Below, in pieces: positions 1-7,876 of a stretch of DNA of 17,290 nt. Position 1 is the stretch's first letter; every line of letters begins with the position of its first letter. Position numbers and translations under genes: made by a program. Under the pieces are notes generated by a model, which was not told where the DNA came from, did no database searches, and saw nothing but the letters and a program-made list of their open reading frames with translations. Source of the stretch: Candidatus Desantisiibacteriota bacterium (GTDB lineage: Bacteria; JACRDZ01); assembly GCA_016209155.1 (NCBI GenBank), contig JACQWU010000112.1, positions 2,188 through 19,477 of the forward strand, in the 5' to 3' direction.

Positions 1-2
1 AA

Positions 3-437
3 ACTTATGCCATTGCCGCAAAAAAAAGTATTAATACCGGGAAATTAGTTAAAGAACTTAAGACCGAAGAAAATTTTATTAAATGGATGTCTGCAGAGCT
101 TAATAAAGAATCGATTTTTGAGGATGATACCCGCATTATGCATCCTGATGAAGTAATTACTTATAAAACCGGCAATTTCCTTGATCAGGCGCTTCTTTTA
201 TGGGCTTTAATGGATCAAATTGGAACGCGCGGATGGGTGATTAAAACAGATAAAGAAGTTTACTTAGCTTATTATCAGGCTAAAAATATATATTTCATAC
301 GGATGAATGGTTTTTCAATTCTAAAAGATATAAAAAATGAAAAAATAATTTTTATATTTAATGACATGGAAAGTTTCTCAACATTATCTGACACAAATAC
401 ACTGAATTCTGAAATCGCACAGATAATTGAAAAATAA
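3..437 (+). CDS. 3' end of an unrecognised protein, faintly transglutaminase-like
   Basis: The reading frame is open from the left edge to the TAA at 435-437, so 144 C-terminal residues are visible and the start lies outside the window. The ATG at 87 is internal: the codons before it (positions 3-86) are open and have no ribosome binding site. About 60 residues in, the segment GNFLDQALLLWALMDQIG followed by VYLAY resembles the transglutaminase-core pattern, in which a Gly-[Asn/Asp]-Cys-x-[Asp/Glu] motif starts a helix rich in Ala and Leu. The position expected for the catalytic Cys holds Phe, so if the resemblance is real this would be an inactive copy. I do not recognise the family with any certainty. 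The gap to the next gene is 168 bases and holds no clear terminator. Confidence 0.7.
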   Translation, partial: TYAIAAKKSINTGKLVKELKTEENFIKWMSAELNKESIFEDDTRIMHPDEVITYKTGNFLDQALLLWALMDQIGTRGWVIKTDKEVYLAYYQAKNIYFIRMNGFSILKDIKNEKIIFIFNDMESFSTLSDTNTLNSEIAQIIEK

Positions 438-504
438 TTTCGATTTATCAGATAATCTTGTGTTTTAGTAAAATTTTTGTTATATTTAGAGAAAGGGATA
501 AAAA

Positions 505-580
505 TTGAACCACAGTACACAGAGTGGACATATTTTTTAACTCATTATCTGAATTACCCTGAGGTAGAACATCGAAGAAT
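505..580. other. Intergenic segment with possible degraded dispersed repeats
   Basis: Between the first two genes lie CCACAGTACACAGAG (about 510-524) and, downstream, CCCTGAGGTAGAACATCGA near 557-575. Both resemble short dispersed sequences that I recall from intergenic regions of many environmental bacterial genomes. There is no second copy within this window, so this is recognition from memory and not from sequence comparison. No gene or strong promoter is seen in 438-605. Confidence 0.2.
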
Positions 581-605
581 ATTTTAATTTACGAAAGATA
601 TTCAA

Positions 606-1949
606 ATGGAAAAAAATACTATTAACAAAAATTTATCCCGTCAAGTTAGAGATATGGAACTTTTAACCCTGATTGGGATTGCTCTGTCTTCTGAGCTAAA
701 AATCGGAAAACTTCTTCAAATGATTGCTGATGTATGCCGTAAATTATGCAAAGCAGAAGCCAGCGCGCTTTTGATGCTGGAAAATAATAGCGGCAAACTT
801 ACATATAAATTTGCAGCTATCTCCGGGGTAAACAAAAAAGATGTCAAAGAAAAACCCAAAGGGATTGGAATTTATAAATTGGTTATTGAAAGCAAACATC
901 CAATATGTATCAAAGATATAACTAAAGAACCTAATTCCAGCGGTGTTCCCAAAGGGCATATAAAAGTAAAAAGTTTTTTAGGCGTACCTTTAATAACTCA
1001 TAAAAATAAAATCGAGGGAATGCTGATACTCACTCATAGTAAACCTGATATGTTTGGAAAATATGAAACGGAACTTGTTACTATTTTAGCGAATCAGGCG
1101 GCAGTAGCACTGGAAAATGCAAAATTAAACTCAAAACTTGAAAAATCGTTAAAAAATCTTGAGAATGCAAATAAAGAACTCCAGTCCCTGGACAAATTGA
1201 AATCAGATTTTCTTGCTAATATTTCACATGAACTCAGGACTCCTCTCACATCAATAAAAGGATATACGGAGCTGCTTCTGGGGAAAAAAGCAGGTCCGTT
1301 AAATAATAACCAAGAAAATGAATTACGTGTTGTATTACGTAATACAGAGCGTCTTATTGTTCTTATAAATAATCTCCTTAGCAGCATCAAGTTTGAGCAG
1401 GCCGACCATGTTCTATTTTTTTCGGAAATAAATCCTGAAGTAATAATTAATAATTGTATAAAAGAAATTTCCCCGTTGCTTAAGACTAAAGGGCTTAAAT
1501 TAAACTTTCAAAACAAATTAAAAAAACCTGTTAAGATTCTTGGCGATGTGGAAAAATTACATGTTGTTATTATTAATTTACTTGGTAATGCGATAAAATT
1601 TACTGAATATGGGAAAATAATTTTAAAAATTGAAGTAATAAAAGGAAAAAAAATTAAATTTATTAATTGTCCAAATAAAGATAAATGTGATATAAAACCG
1701 GATAAAAAATATTTAAAAATCTCTATCAGTGATACAGGGATAGGAATATCTAAAGAAACTATCTGCAAACTTTTCGATAGATTTTATCAAGTTGATTCAA
1801 GCTCAACAAGAAAATTTGAAGGGACCGGTCTTGGGTTATCCATTGTTAAGGAAATATTAAATCTTCACAATTCTCCAATAGAAATATTAAGCAAAATAGG
1901 AAAAGGGACAACTTTCTCGTTTGTTCTTCCGATAATAACTAAAATATAG
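606..1949 (+). CDS. Soluble GAF-domain sensor histidine kinase
   Basis: A complete 447-residue histidine kinase. Residues about 20-175 form a GAF domain (FLGVPLI at 124-130). A short coiled-coil linker follows (about 172-198), then the HisKA dimerisation domain with the phosphoacceptor His208 in ISHELRTPLTSI. The ATP-binding domain is intact: N-box Asn324/Asn328 (NLLGNAIKFT), G1 motif SDTGIGI around Asp376, F-box LFDRF around 389-393 and G2 motif GTGLGLSI at 406-413. There is no transmembrane segment, so it senses a cytoplasmic signal. An insert between the N-box and G1 carries Cys355 and Cys361 in CPNKDKC. No response regulator gene is in the window, so its partner is elsewhere. The ribosome binding site is weak (GAAAG at 592-596). 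The next gene starts one base after the stop, which suggests co-transcription and translational coupling. Confidence 0.93.
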   Translation: MEKNTINKNLSRQVRDMELLTLIGIALSSELKIGKLLQMIADVCRKLCKAEASALLMLENNSGKLTYKFAAISGVNKKDVKEKPKGIGIYKLVIESKHPICIKDITKEPNSSGVPKGHIKVKSFLGVPLITHKNKIEGMLILTHSKPDMFGKYETELVTILANQAAVALENAKLNSKLEKSLKNLENANKELQSLDKLKSDFLANISHELRTPLTSIKGYTELLLGKKAGPLNNNQENELRVVLRNTERLIVLINNLLSSIKFEQADHVLFFSEINPEVIINNCIKEISPLLKTKGLKLNFQNKLKKPVKILGDVEKLHVVIINLLGNAIKFTEYGKIILKIEVIKGKKIKFINCPNKDKCDIKPDKKYLKISISDTGIGISKETICKLFDRFYQVDSSSTRKFEGTGLGLSIVKEILNLHNSPIEILSKIGKGTTFSFVLPIITKI

Positions 1950-1950
1950 A

Positions 1951-3366
1951 ATGAAAAAAATAGCTGGATCATTAAAAATTATAATAAAAAAATATATTTT
2001 CAAAAGACAGGTTCTGTTATTAATATTTTTAATAGTAATAAATTATTATTTTAATGCATGTGTACCACAACAAAAAATTATTATTCTTCCGGAAAAAATA
2101 ACCGGCCGCAGATATCTTTCATCTGAAATAAAAAATAAATCAGAATTATTAAATGCTTTATATTTAAATCGTATTGATGAAGTAGAATTATTTATAAACA
2201 ACAATTTTCGCTCAAGTTCCAGCGGTATATATACATCAGAATATCTTCTTTATGAGGGAATAATCCTTTATCGTAAAAATAATCTTAAAAAAGCAAAAGC
2301 AGTTATGGAAGAAGCTTTAACTAAGGCTTTTTTATTTGATTCATCCTGGAAAAATATTATTCAATCAAACTTAAGATATATTTATTATGACTTAAAAGAA
2401 TTCAACAAATTATACTATCTTGAAAAGGAAACAGGGGAAGTGAGTCCCTTTGTAAACTTTTTAAATGATTTATCGAATGAAGAAAATTATGAAATTAAAA
2501 CATTTGATTCTTCAGTTACTGTACCCTTAAAAGATTTCAAAGGCGAACTAAGAGTCCCTATTACAATAAATGGAAAAGATGAAGAATATTTTATTATTGA
2601 TACCGCATCAAGTCTAACAGTAATATCGTCCGAGCTGGCGCAAAAGTATAAAATAAAAATCATAAATGAAGGGACTGCCGGTTATGCTGATATACATCTT
2701 AATTCAGTTGTTTCGGTGAAATACGGAAAATTGGATGCTATTCAAATAGGAGATGTCACTATTTATAATATTCCTGTCGGAATTATTGACAGTGAAAGTC
2801 TCACCTGGAAATACATGGGAGGATTGTTTACATATTCAAAAATAGACGGGATATTGGGGCTTCCTGTTATCCGTGAATTCACAACAACATTAGATTTCCC
2901 GAAGAAAACTCTGACCTTAAGTTTAAAAAATAATTCCCTACCATCAACAGCTTTAAAATATAATATTTTTATGGTTAATAGTTTTATATATGTTCCTGTG
3001 GAAATGAATGGTATTTGCGGGTTTAATTTCTGCATAGATACAGGCGCAGAAATGACAGAGCTTTATGAAACAGGATTAAAATATTTAAAACAGTCTTCTT
3101 CAACGGAGATAGTTATAGAGGAAAGTGAAGGGAAAAAGATAGAAAATATTTATGGAGAAAAAAAGGTTTTGGGCATCTTTTATCCAAACAAATTTATTAT
3201 AAATAACTATACTCTGGAAAATCTTCCGATTTTAATCTCAACACATAATTTTAGTCAATTCCCTATTGAAGAGCATGGGAATCTCGGGTTAAATGTGCTC
3301 AAAAATTTTAACATAACATTGGATTTTAAAAACATGAAGATGTATTTATTCTCAAGAAAACCTTAA
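1951..3366 (+). CDS. Probable lipoprotein with two retropepsin-like aspartyl protease halves
   Basis: The 471-residue product has a basic N-terminus, a hydrophobic stretch (about 21-36) and Cys37 in FNACV, which fits a loose lipobox and points to a lipoprotein outside the cytoplasmic membrane. Residues about 60-160 look helical and TPR-like (YEGIILYRKNNLKKAKAVMEEAL). Two copies of a pepsin/retropepsin half follow. The first has IIDTASSLT with Asp217 and ends GILGLPVIREFTTTLDF (300-316). The second has CIDTGAEMT with Asp363 and ends GNLGLNVLKNFNITLDF (443-459). This is the layout of the Asp_protease_2 / gag-polyprotein-like family. The first half reads Asp-Thr-Ala instead of Asp-Thr-Gly. A single chain with two halves could form an active site by itself, as pepsin does; this is inference. 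There is no Shine-Dalgarno sequence, so initiation probably depends on coupling to the kinase stop one base upstream. Confidence 0.85.
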   Translation: MKKIAGSLKIIIKKYIFKRQVLLLIFLIVINYYFNACVPQQKIIILPEKITGRRYLSSEIKNKSELLNALYLNRIDEVELFINNNFRSSSSGIYTSEYLLYEGIILYRKNNLKKAKAVMEEALTKAFLFDSSWKNIIQSNLRYIYYDLKEFNKLYYLEKETGEVSPFVNFLNDLSNEENYEIKTFDSSVTVPLKDFKGELRVPITINGKDEEYFIIDTASSLTVISSELAQKYKIKIINEGTAGYADIHLNSVVSVKYGKLDAIQIGDVTIYNIPVGIIDSESLTWKYMGGLFTYSKIDGILGLPVIREFTTTLDFPKKTLTLSLKNNSLPSTALKYNIFMVNSFIYVPVEMNGICGFNFCIDTGAEMTELYETGLKYLKQSSSTEIVIEESEGKKIENIYGEKKVLGIFYPNKFIINNYTLENLPILISTHNFSQFPIEEHGNLGLNVLKNFNITLDFKNMKMYLFSRKP

Positions 3367-3376
3367 AATTATATTT

Positions 3377-3399
3377 CGCAATCTGGAGATTGCTCCTAC
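3377..3399 (-). repeat. REP-like palindrome with GTAGG head
   Basis: On the minus strand the element reads GTAGGA followed by a perfect 7-base inverted repeat, GCAATCT / AGATTGC, with a 2-base centre. It fills most of the 34-base gap between two convergent genes. There is no T-run, so it is not a canonical intrinsic terminator, although a hairpin here could protect both 3' ends. The GTAG head followed by a palindrome is the hallmark of REP sequences mobilised by RAYT transposases. Two further GTAGG palindromes with unrelated stems lie at 11318 and 13453. Confidence 0.5.
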
Positions 3400-3400
3400 C

Positions 3401-5065
3401 TTAGGTTTTGCAGCTTAAAAAAATTATATCAACCATATTTTTAAAATAAATTTGCGATTTATTTTCCAATTCTTTAAAAATTTTTTCTTTTATTTGCATC
3501 CCCTGCTTTTTTTCTTCAGAATTAGCAGAATTTAATATGGATGTTATCGGCATTCCCGCATATCCAAGCAATTTGGAAAAAAAATTCTTTTTACTTACAA
3601 TTATTTCAAGAACATCTTTCTCTTGTAAAACAATCATACCGGCTGAAATATCTCCTTCAAAAACTTCACCGCCAAAATTTGTCATTCTTACAAAACAATG
3701 TTCTAAAATATCTTTTTCCTTTAATTCCGGAGATTTTTTTTCTTCAGCCAGAATTTTAGAGGCAGGCAAAAAACTATTCCCGGTCATAGTTTTATAAATC
3801 TTGTTTATTTTACATTCCTTTAATTCAATAAAACTATCATTGGCATAAATTAATTCCTCATCCTTTATAATACCTAAACCTATATTTCCTGTATTTACAA
3901 GGTTAATAATCTTTCCCATATTTTTAAATAAGGCATCTCCCGGGTCCATAACATTATCCCATTTAACAATAGATTGCTCATTTTTTTTATCAGATACACC
4001 TGGAGTTAAATATTGATTATTCTGTGTTAGCCGGAGCTTTTTCCCGCCCATTCTTATGCCCCCCAAACGTGTGTCCATATTAATATTATTTATGTCTATT
4101 CCTGAAACTTTATTAACAAAACTCCCTACATCCGATATAGGGCTTAATTTGGATATGGCTGTCTCATTACTAAGATCACTTTTATCTAAAGAGGATTCTT
4201 CCATTAGTTTTGCTGCAATTTCACGTGATAATTCTTCACTTAGCCTCCCTGAGATAATATGCATAATCTTCATATCTTTCATATCAAATGATCTGATATA
4301 ATGATCATAGAGAGTTAAAGCTCCTATAACTTCCTGATTACGATTAAAAAGAGGTATGCCCAAAAAAGATTTTATCCCATACTTTTTTATAATAGGCTCA
4401 TTGAAATTTTTGTTGGCGCTTAAAAGATTTGAAAATGTAACAGGTTTTTTTGAGGAAAATATAGAAGCGCAAAGACTACCTTCAACAGTCTCCACTTTCT
4501 GTTTATCCAGCTCCGCAGGTAAATTATATCCAGATCTAAAATAAAATTCATTACTGCTGTTTTTTATTTTAATTATAACAAAGTCGCCATGCACTTCCTC
4601 ATATGCGATTTTGCATACTGCTTTTAAAATTTCATCAATATTACCCTGCAATTCCCTGCATTTGTTAATAATTAATAATATCTTTTTATCTGAAATAGTT
4701 GATTGAGCCTGAGAGGAAACCGGGGATATTTTTATTGAAATGTATTCCCCGCCTTCTTTATTTAATTTTTTAGCAGTTAAATTTACAAATTGCATTATAG
4801 AAAAAATTTTTATATAAGTATCTATTTCAACTGATTCCGCGACCAATAATTTTCTTTGCAAAAAGCCGAAAGAAAGGCCGGTTTCACCGTCATCCTTAGT
4901 GAAATATTCAGCAAAATTATGATTAATGACAGATATATTATCAGCCTGAAAAAGCTTGGTAAACCGGTTATTGCAATATACTATTTCTCCGGCCAGATTA
5001 GTTATAATATAAGCAGAAGGTTTAATATCCATGAAACTAAAAATATCGGATTCTGAATGTCTCAT
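3401..5065 (-). CDS. PAS-GAF sensor protein with degenerate transmitter-like C-terminus
   Basis: A 554-residue soluble protein. Residues about 8-118 look like a PAS domain (AYIITNLAGEIVYCNNRFTKLF). Residues about 138-282 are a GAF domain (SFLGIPLFNRNQEVIGALTL at 233-252). A low-complexity linker (about 290-380) leads to a second PAS-like segment (about 388-490, GLGIIKDEELIYANDSFIEL). The last 60 residues (GMPITSIL at 503-510, then a charged helix) resemble a HisKA helical hairpin, but no His sits in the H-box position and no ATPase domain follows. No output domain (GGDEF, EAL, HD, DNA-binding) is visible. The start has AAGGA (5073-5077) seven bases upstream. It is the last gene of the serine operon, 31 bases after serA, so it may be a regulator or simply be co-transcribed. 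Function is unknown. Confidence 0.8.
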   Translation of the reverse strand: MRHSESDIFSFMDIKPSAYIITNLAGEIVYCNNRFTKLFQADNISVINHNFAEYFTKDDGETGLSFGFLQRKLLVAESVEIDTYIKIFSIMQFVNLTAKKLNKEGGEYISIKISPVSSQAQSTISDKKILLIINKCRELQGNIDEILKAVCKIAYEEVHGDFVIIKIKNSSNEFYFRSGYNLPAELDKQKVETVEGSLCASIFSSKKPVTFSNLLSANKNFNEPIIKKYGIKSFLGIPLFNRNQEVIGALTLYDHYIRSFDMKDMKIMHIISGRLSEELSREIAAKLMEESSLDKSDLSNETAISKLSPISDVGSFVNKVSGIDINNINMDTRLGGIRMGGKKLRLTQNNQYLTPGVSDKKNEQSIVKWDNVMDPGDALFKNMGKIINLVNTGNIGLGIIKDEELIYANDSFIELKECKINKIYKTMTGNSFLPASKILAEEKKSPELKEKDILEHCFVRMTNFGGEVFEGDISAGMIVLQEKDVLEIIVSKKNFFSKLLGYAGMPITSILNSANSEEKKQGMQIKEKIFKELENKSQIYFKNMVDIIFLSCKT

Positions 5066-5096
5066 GAAATTATCCTTAAGTATTAAATATTTTTAA

Positions 5097-6680
5097 TTAC
5101 AATGTTATTGTTTTAACAGTATTTATCCCATCTATTTCTTTAATTTTATTTAATACTTCCAATGATAATTCAGTATCTATCATAAAAAGCGAAAGAGCCA
5201 GTCCGCCCTTTTCCTTCCTTCCATAACGCATTCCTGCAATATTTATATTATTATTTCCAAAGAGTGTTCCCAATTTTCCGATAAGCCCGGGCTTATCAAC
5301 ATTATAACACAAAAGCAGGTTTCCGCTTGGGACTATATCTACTACGTAATCTTCTATTTTTACAATACGCGGCAATTTTTTATCCAGCAGGGACCCCGAA
5401 ATGTATCTTTTCACCTTATCTGTCTCTATCATTACTGAAATCATATTGGTAAAATCGGTTACTTCTGTAGTTTTTTGTTCAATTATTTTTATCTCACGTT
5501 CTTTGGCAATAAACGGAGCATTTACAAAGTTTACAGTATCTTTTAAAATTGGCTGCAGGAATCCTTTAATAAAAGCAGTTGTAATAGGTTTAACATTATA
5601 ATGAGCAATTTCACCGCTATACATAATCTCGATGTTTTTGATATGTCCTTCACTAAGCTGACCTTCAAAAAGTCCCATTTTCTCAGCAAGATCCAGATAA
5701 GGTGAAAGTTCTTTAAGCAAAGATGGGTCCACACATGAAACATTAATAGCATTAACTATTTTGCATTCAAATAAAGCATCCAATACCTGTTTGATTATAT
5801 CTACCGCAACATTTTGCTGCGCTTCGATAGTTGAGGCACCAAGATGCGGAGTAACAATGCAATTATCCAGTTCAAGGAGCTTGCTTTCAAGAGGAGGCTC
5901 ATTTTCATAAACATCTAATGCCGCTCCGGCAATTTTTTTATTTTTTAAAGCTTCATAAAGAGCATCTTCTTTTATAATTCCGCCTCTGGCACAGTTAATT
6001 ATTCTGACAGACGGTTTCATTTTAGCCAGAGAATTCTCGTCTATGATATTTTTTGTTTGCGCGGTCAAAGGGGTATGCACTGTAATAAAATCAGAAGAGG
6101 TAAAAATCTCTTCAAGCTCTACCAGTTTAATTCCAATCCCTTCCGCTTTTTCAACAGAAATAAACGGATCATAGGCAATCACTTTAATTTCAAAAGCCCG
6201 TGCTCTTTTTGCAACTTCAAAACCAATTCTGCCAAGCCCTACTACTCCTAAAATTTTACCCTTTAACTCAACTCCTGTAAATAATTTTCTTTCCCATTTT
6301 TTTGACTTTAAGGAAATATCAGCCTGCGGTATATTCCGCGCAAGGCTCATAAGCATGGCAAATGAAAGCTCGGCAGTGGAAATCGTATTACCCTCAGGAG
6401 TATTCATTACGATTATTCCCTTTTTAGATGCGGCGTCTATATCAACATTATCAACACCTACTCCGGCCCTGCCTATTATTTTTAAATTAGCTGCCGCATT
6501 AATTATTTCCTTTGTTACTTTTGTTTCGCTTCTGACAAGTAAAACATGATATTTTGGAATTTCAACTAACAATTCTTCTTTTGTCATCTTCGTTTTAAAG
6601 GTAAGATCAATATCTTTTCTATCTTTGAGAAGTTTTAATCCCTCTTCAGAAAGCGGATCACTCACTAAAATTTTATACAT
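5097..6680 (-). CDS. serA: D-3-phosphoglycerate dehydrogenase (long form with ASB and ACT domains)
   Basis: Catalyses NAD-dependent oxidation of 3-phosphoglycerate to 3-phosphohydroxypyruvate, the first step of serine synthesis, in the cytoplasm. The NAD-binding Rossmann motif is GLGRIG at 148-153. The catalytic triad expected for this family is present: Arg232 in ARGG, Glu261 in the DVYENEPP segment, and His279 in PHLGAST. The C-terminal part holds the intervening (ASB) domain, about 320-445, and a terminal ACT domain (LLCYNVDKPGLIGKLGTLFG, then NNINIAGMRYGRKEKGG), which normally binds serine for feedback inhibition. The length of 527 residues matches long-form bacterial SerA. I chose the ATG at 6680 because AGGAGG (6690-6695) sits nine bases upstream; an in-frame ATG at 6701 lies upstream of that site and would add only MNRRIYF. 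It directly follows an aminotransferase gene expected to catalyse the next step. Confidence 0.96.
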   Translation of the reverse strand: MYKILVSDPLSEEGLKLLKDRKDIDLTFKTKMTKEELLVEIPKYHVLLVRSETKVTKEIINAAANLKIIGRAGVGVDNVDIDAASKKGIIVMNTPEGNTISTAELSFAMLMSLARNIPQADISLKSKKWERKLFTGVELKGKILGVVGLGRIGFEVAKRARAFEIKVIAYDPFISVEKAEGIGIKLVELEEIFTSSDFITVHTPLTAQTKNIIDENSLAKMKPSVRIINCARGGIIKEDALYEALKNKKIAGAALDVYENEPPLESKLLELDNCIVTPHLGASTIEAQQNVAVDIIKQVLDALFECKIVNAINVSCVDPSLLKELSPYLDLAEKMGLFEGQLSEGHIKNIEIMYSGEIAHYNVKPITTAFIKGFLQPILKDTVNFVNAPFIAKEREIKIIEQKTTEVTDFTNMISVMIETDKVKRYISGSLLDKKLPRIVKIEDYVVDIVPSGNLLLCYNVDKPGLIGKLGTLFGNNNINIAGMRYGRKEKGGLALSLFMIDTELSLEVLNKIKEIDGINTVKTITL

Positions 6681-6711
6681 AAAATAAATCCTCCTGTTCA
6701 TTTATTCAATA

Positions 6712-7851
6712 TTATTCCATTAAAACTTTTTGGGCTGCACCAACACCTTTTCCTAATTCCAATTTATATCCCATTTCCACCAATGCCATTTCTATAGCAG
6801 AAATTACAATTATTATATCAAATAAATCCATATAACCTAAATGCGCAATTCTTATGATTTTTCCCTTAACATGATCCTGCCCGCCAATTATTGTAACCCC
6901 ATATTTACTTTTTAATTTTTTTATCAAAACACCTGCATCCATACCGGAAGGCATTTTAAGAGGTGTTACCGCGTTACTGGGAGTTCCCGGAGCAAAAAGC
7001 TCAAGTCCCATAACTTTTGCCGCTTCACGTATTGCTTTTCCAAGCTTAGAGTGCCTTGTTATAACATTTTCAAGTCCTTCTTCCTGAATCATATTTAATG
7101 CTTTATTAAGTCCAATTACAAGGGAAATAGCCGGAGTAAACGGAGTCTGGCCCTCTTCAACTAAAGATTTTTTTGCCTTCTTCAGGCTATAATAAAATTT
7201 AGGTGATTTTGATTCTTCAGCCAATTTCCATGCCTTATCACTCAAAGCAATAAACGCAAGTCCGGGAGGAAGCATTAATGCTTTCTGTGAACCGGCAATA
7301 GCTGCATCTACATTCCAATCATCAGTGCGAAATTCCTCAGCTCCTAATCCGCTGATCGCATCAACTATTAAAATGGCTTCTGTTTCCTTAACTATTTTAC
7401 CTATAGTTTTTATATCTGTTGTTACTCCTGTTGATGTTTCACAAAGAGTAGTAAAAACAGCTTTTATTTGTTTGTTTTCCAAAAGATGTTTTCTAATATC
7501 CTCCGGATTTACAGCTTTGCCCCATTCAACATTTATCATTATAGTATTTATACTATAAGCTTCGCAAAGCTTTCCCCACCGTTCACCAAACTTTCCCGCA
7601 TTTACAACAAGTGCTGTATCTCCGGGAGAAAGCAGATTAACAACAGCTGCCTCCATTGCTCCTGTTCCTGATGATGTCAATACATAAACATTATTTTTAG
7701 TATAAAAAATTTTTTTAAGTCCGTCATTTACATTTTTAAAAACTTCCATGTATACAGGCGTTCGATGATGTATCATGGGTCTTGCCATTTCAAGTGAAAC
7801 ATCGGGTGGAACCGCTGTTGGTCCAGGTGTCAGCAGATAATTTTTTTTCAT
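6712..7851 (-). CDS. Class V aminotransferase, probable phosphoserine aminotransferase partner of SerA
   Basis: A 379-residue PLP enzyme of the serine-pyruvate / alanine-glyoxylate aminotransferase group. The N-terminal LLTPGPTAVP (6-15) and HHRTP (28-32) are typical of the group. SSGTGAMEA (60-68) binds the cofactor phosphate, Asp164 in LIVDAISGLG contacts the pyridine nitrogen, and Lys190 in AGSQKALMLPPG is the Schiff-base lysine. Family members are annotated variously as aspartate, serine-pyruvate or alanine-glyoxylate aminotransferases. In several anaerobes and thermophiles such a gene sits beside serA and is thought to supply phosphoserine aminotransferase activity in place of classic SerC. 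The same pairing here favours that role, converting 3-phosphohydroxypyruvate and glutamate to phosphoserine. A GGAG ribosome binding site (7858-7861) lies before the ATG. No serB-type phosphatase is in the window. Substrate specificity is inference. Confidence 0.9.
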   Translation of the reverse strand: MKKNYLLTPGPTAVPPDVSLEMARPMIHHRTPVYMEVFKNVNDGLKKIFYTKNNVYVLTSSGTGAMEAAVVNLLSPGDTALVVNAGKFGERWGKLCEAYSINTIMINVEWGKAVNPEDIRKHLLENKQIKAVFTTLCETSTGVTTDIKTIGKIVKETEAILIVDAISGLGAEEFRTDDWNVDAAIAGSQKALMLPPGLAFIALSDKAWKLAEESKSPKFYYSLKKAKKSLVEEGQTPFTPAISLVIGLNKALNMIQEEGLENVITRHSKLGKAIREAAKVMGLELFAPGTPSNAVTPLKMPSGMDAGVLIKKLKSKYGVTIIGGQDHVKGKIIRIAHLGYMDLFDIIIVISAIEMALVEMGYKLELGKGVGAAQKVLME

Positions 7852-7876
7852 TTAAAACTCCTTTTTTATTTATTCA

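Noticed and set aside
477-504. Promoter TTGTTA, 16 bases, TAAAAA before the histidine kinase
   Set aside because: Both boxes are weak matches and such matches are frequent in DNA this AT-rich; not strong enough to report as a feature.
6681-6701. serA starting at the ATG at 6701
   Set aside because: The strong AGGAGG at 6690-6695 lies inside this extension and serves the ATG at 6680; MYKILVSDPL is the expected N-terminus.
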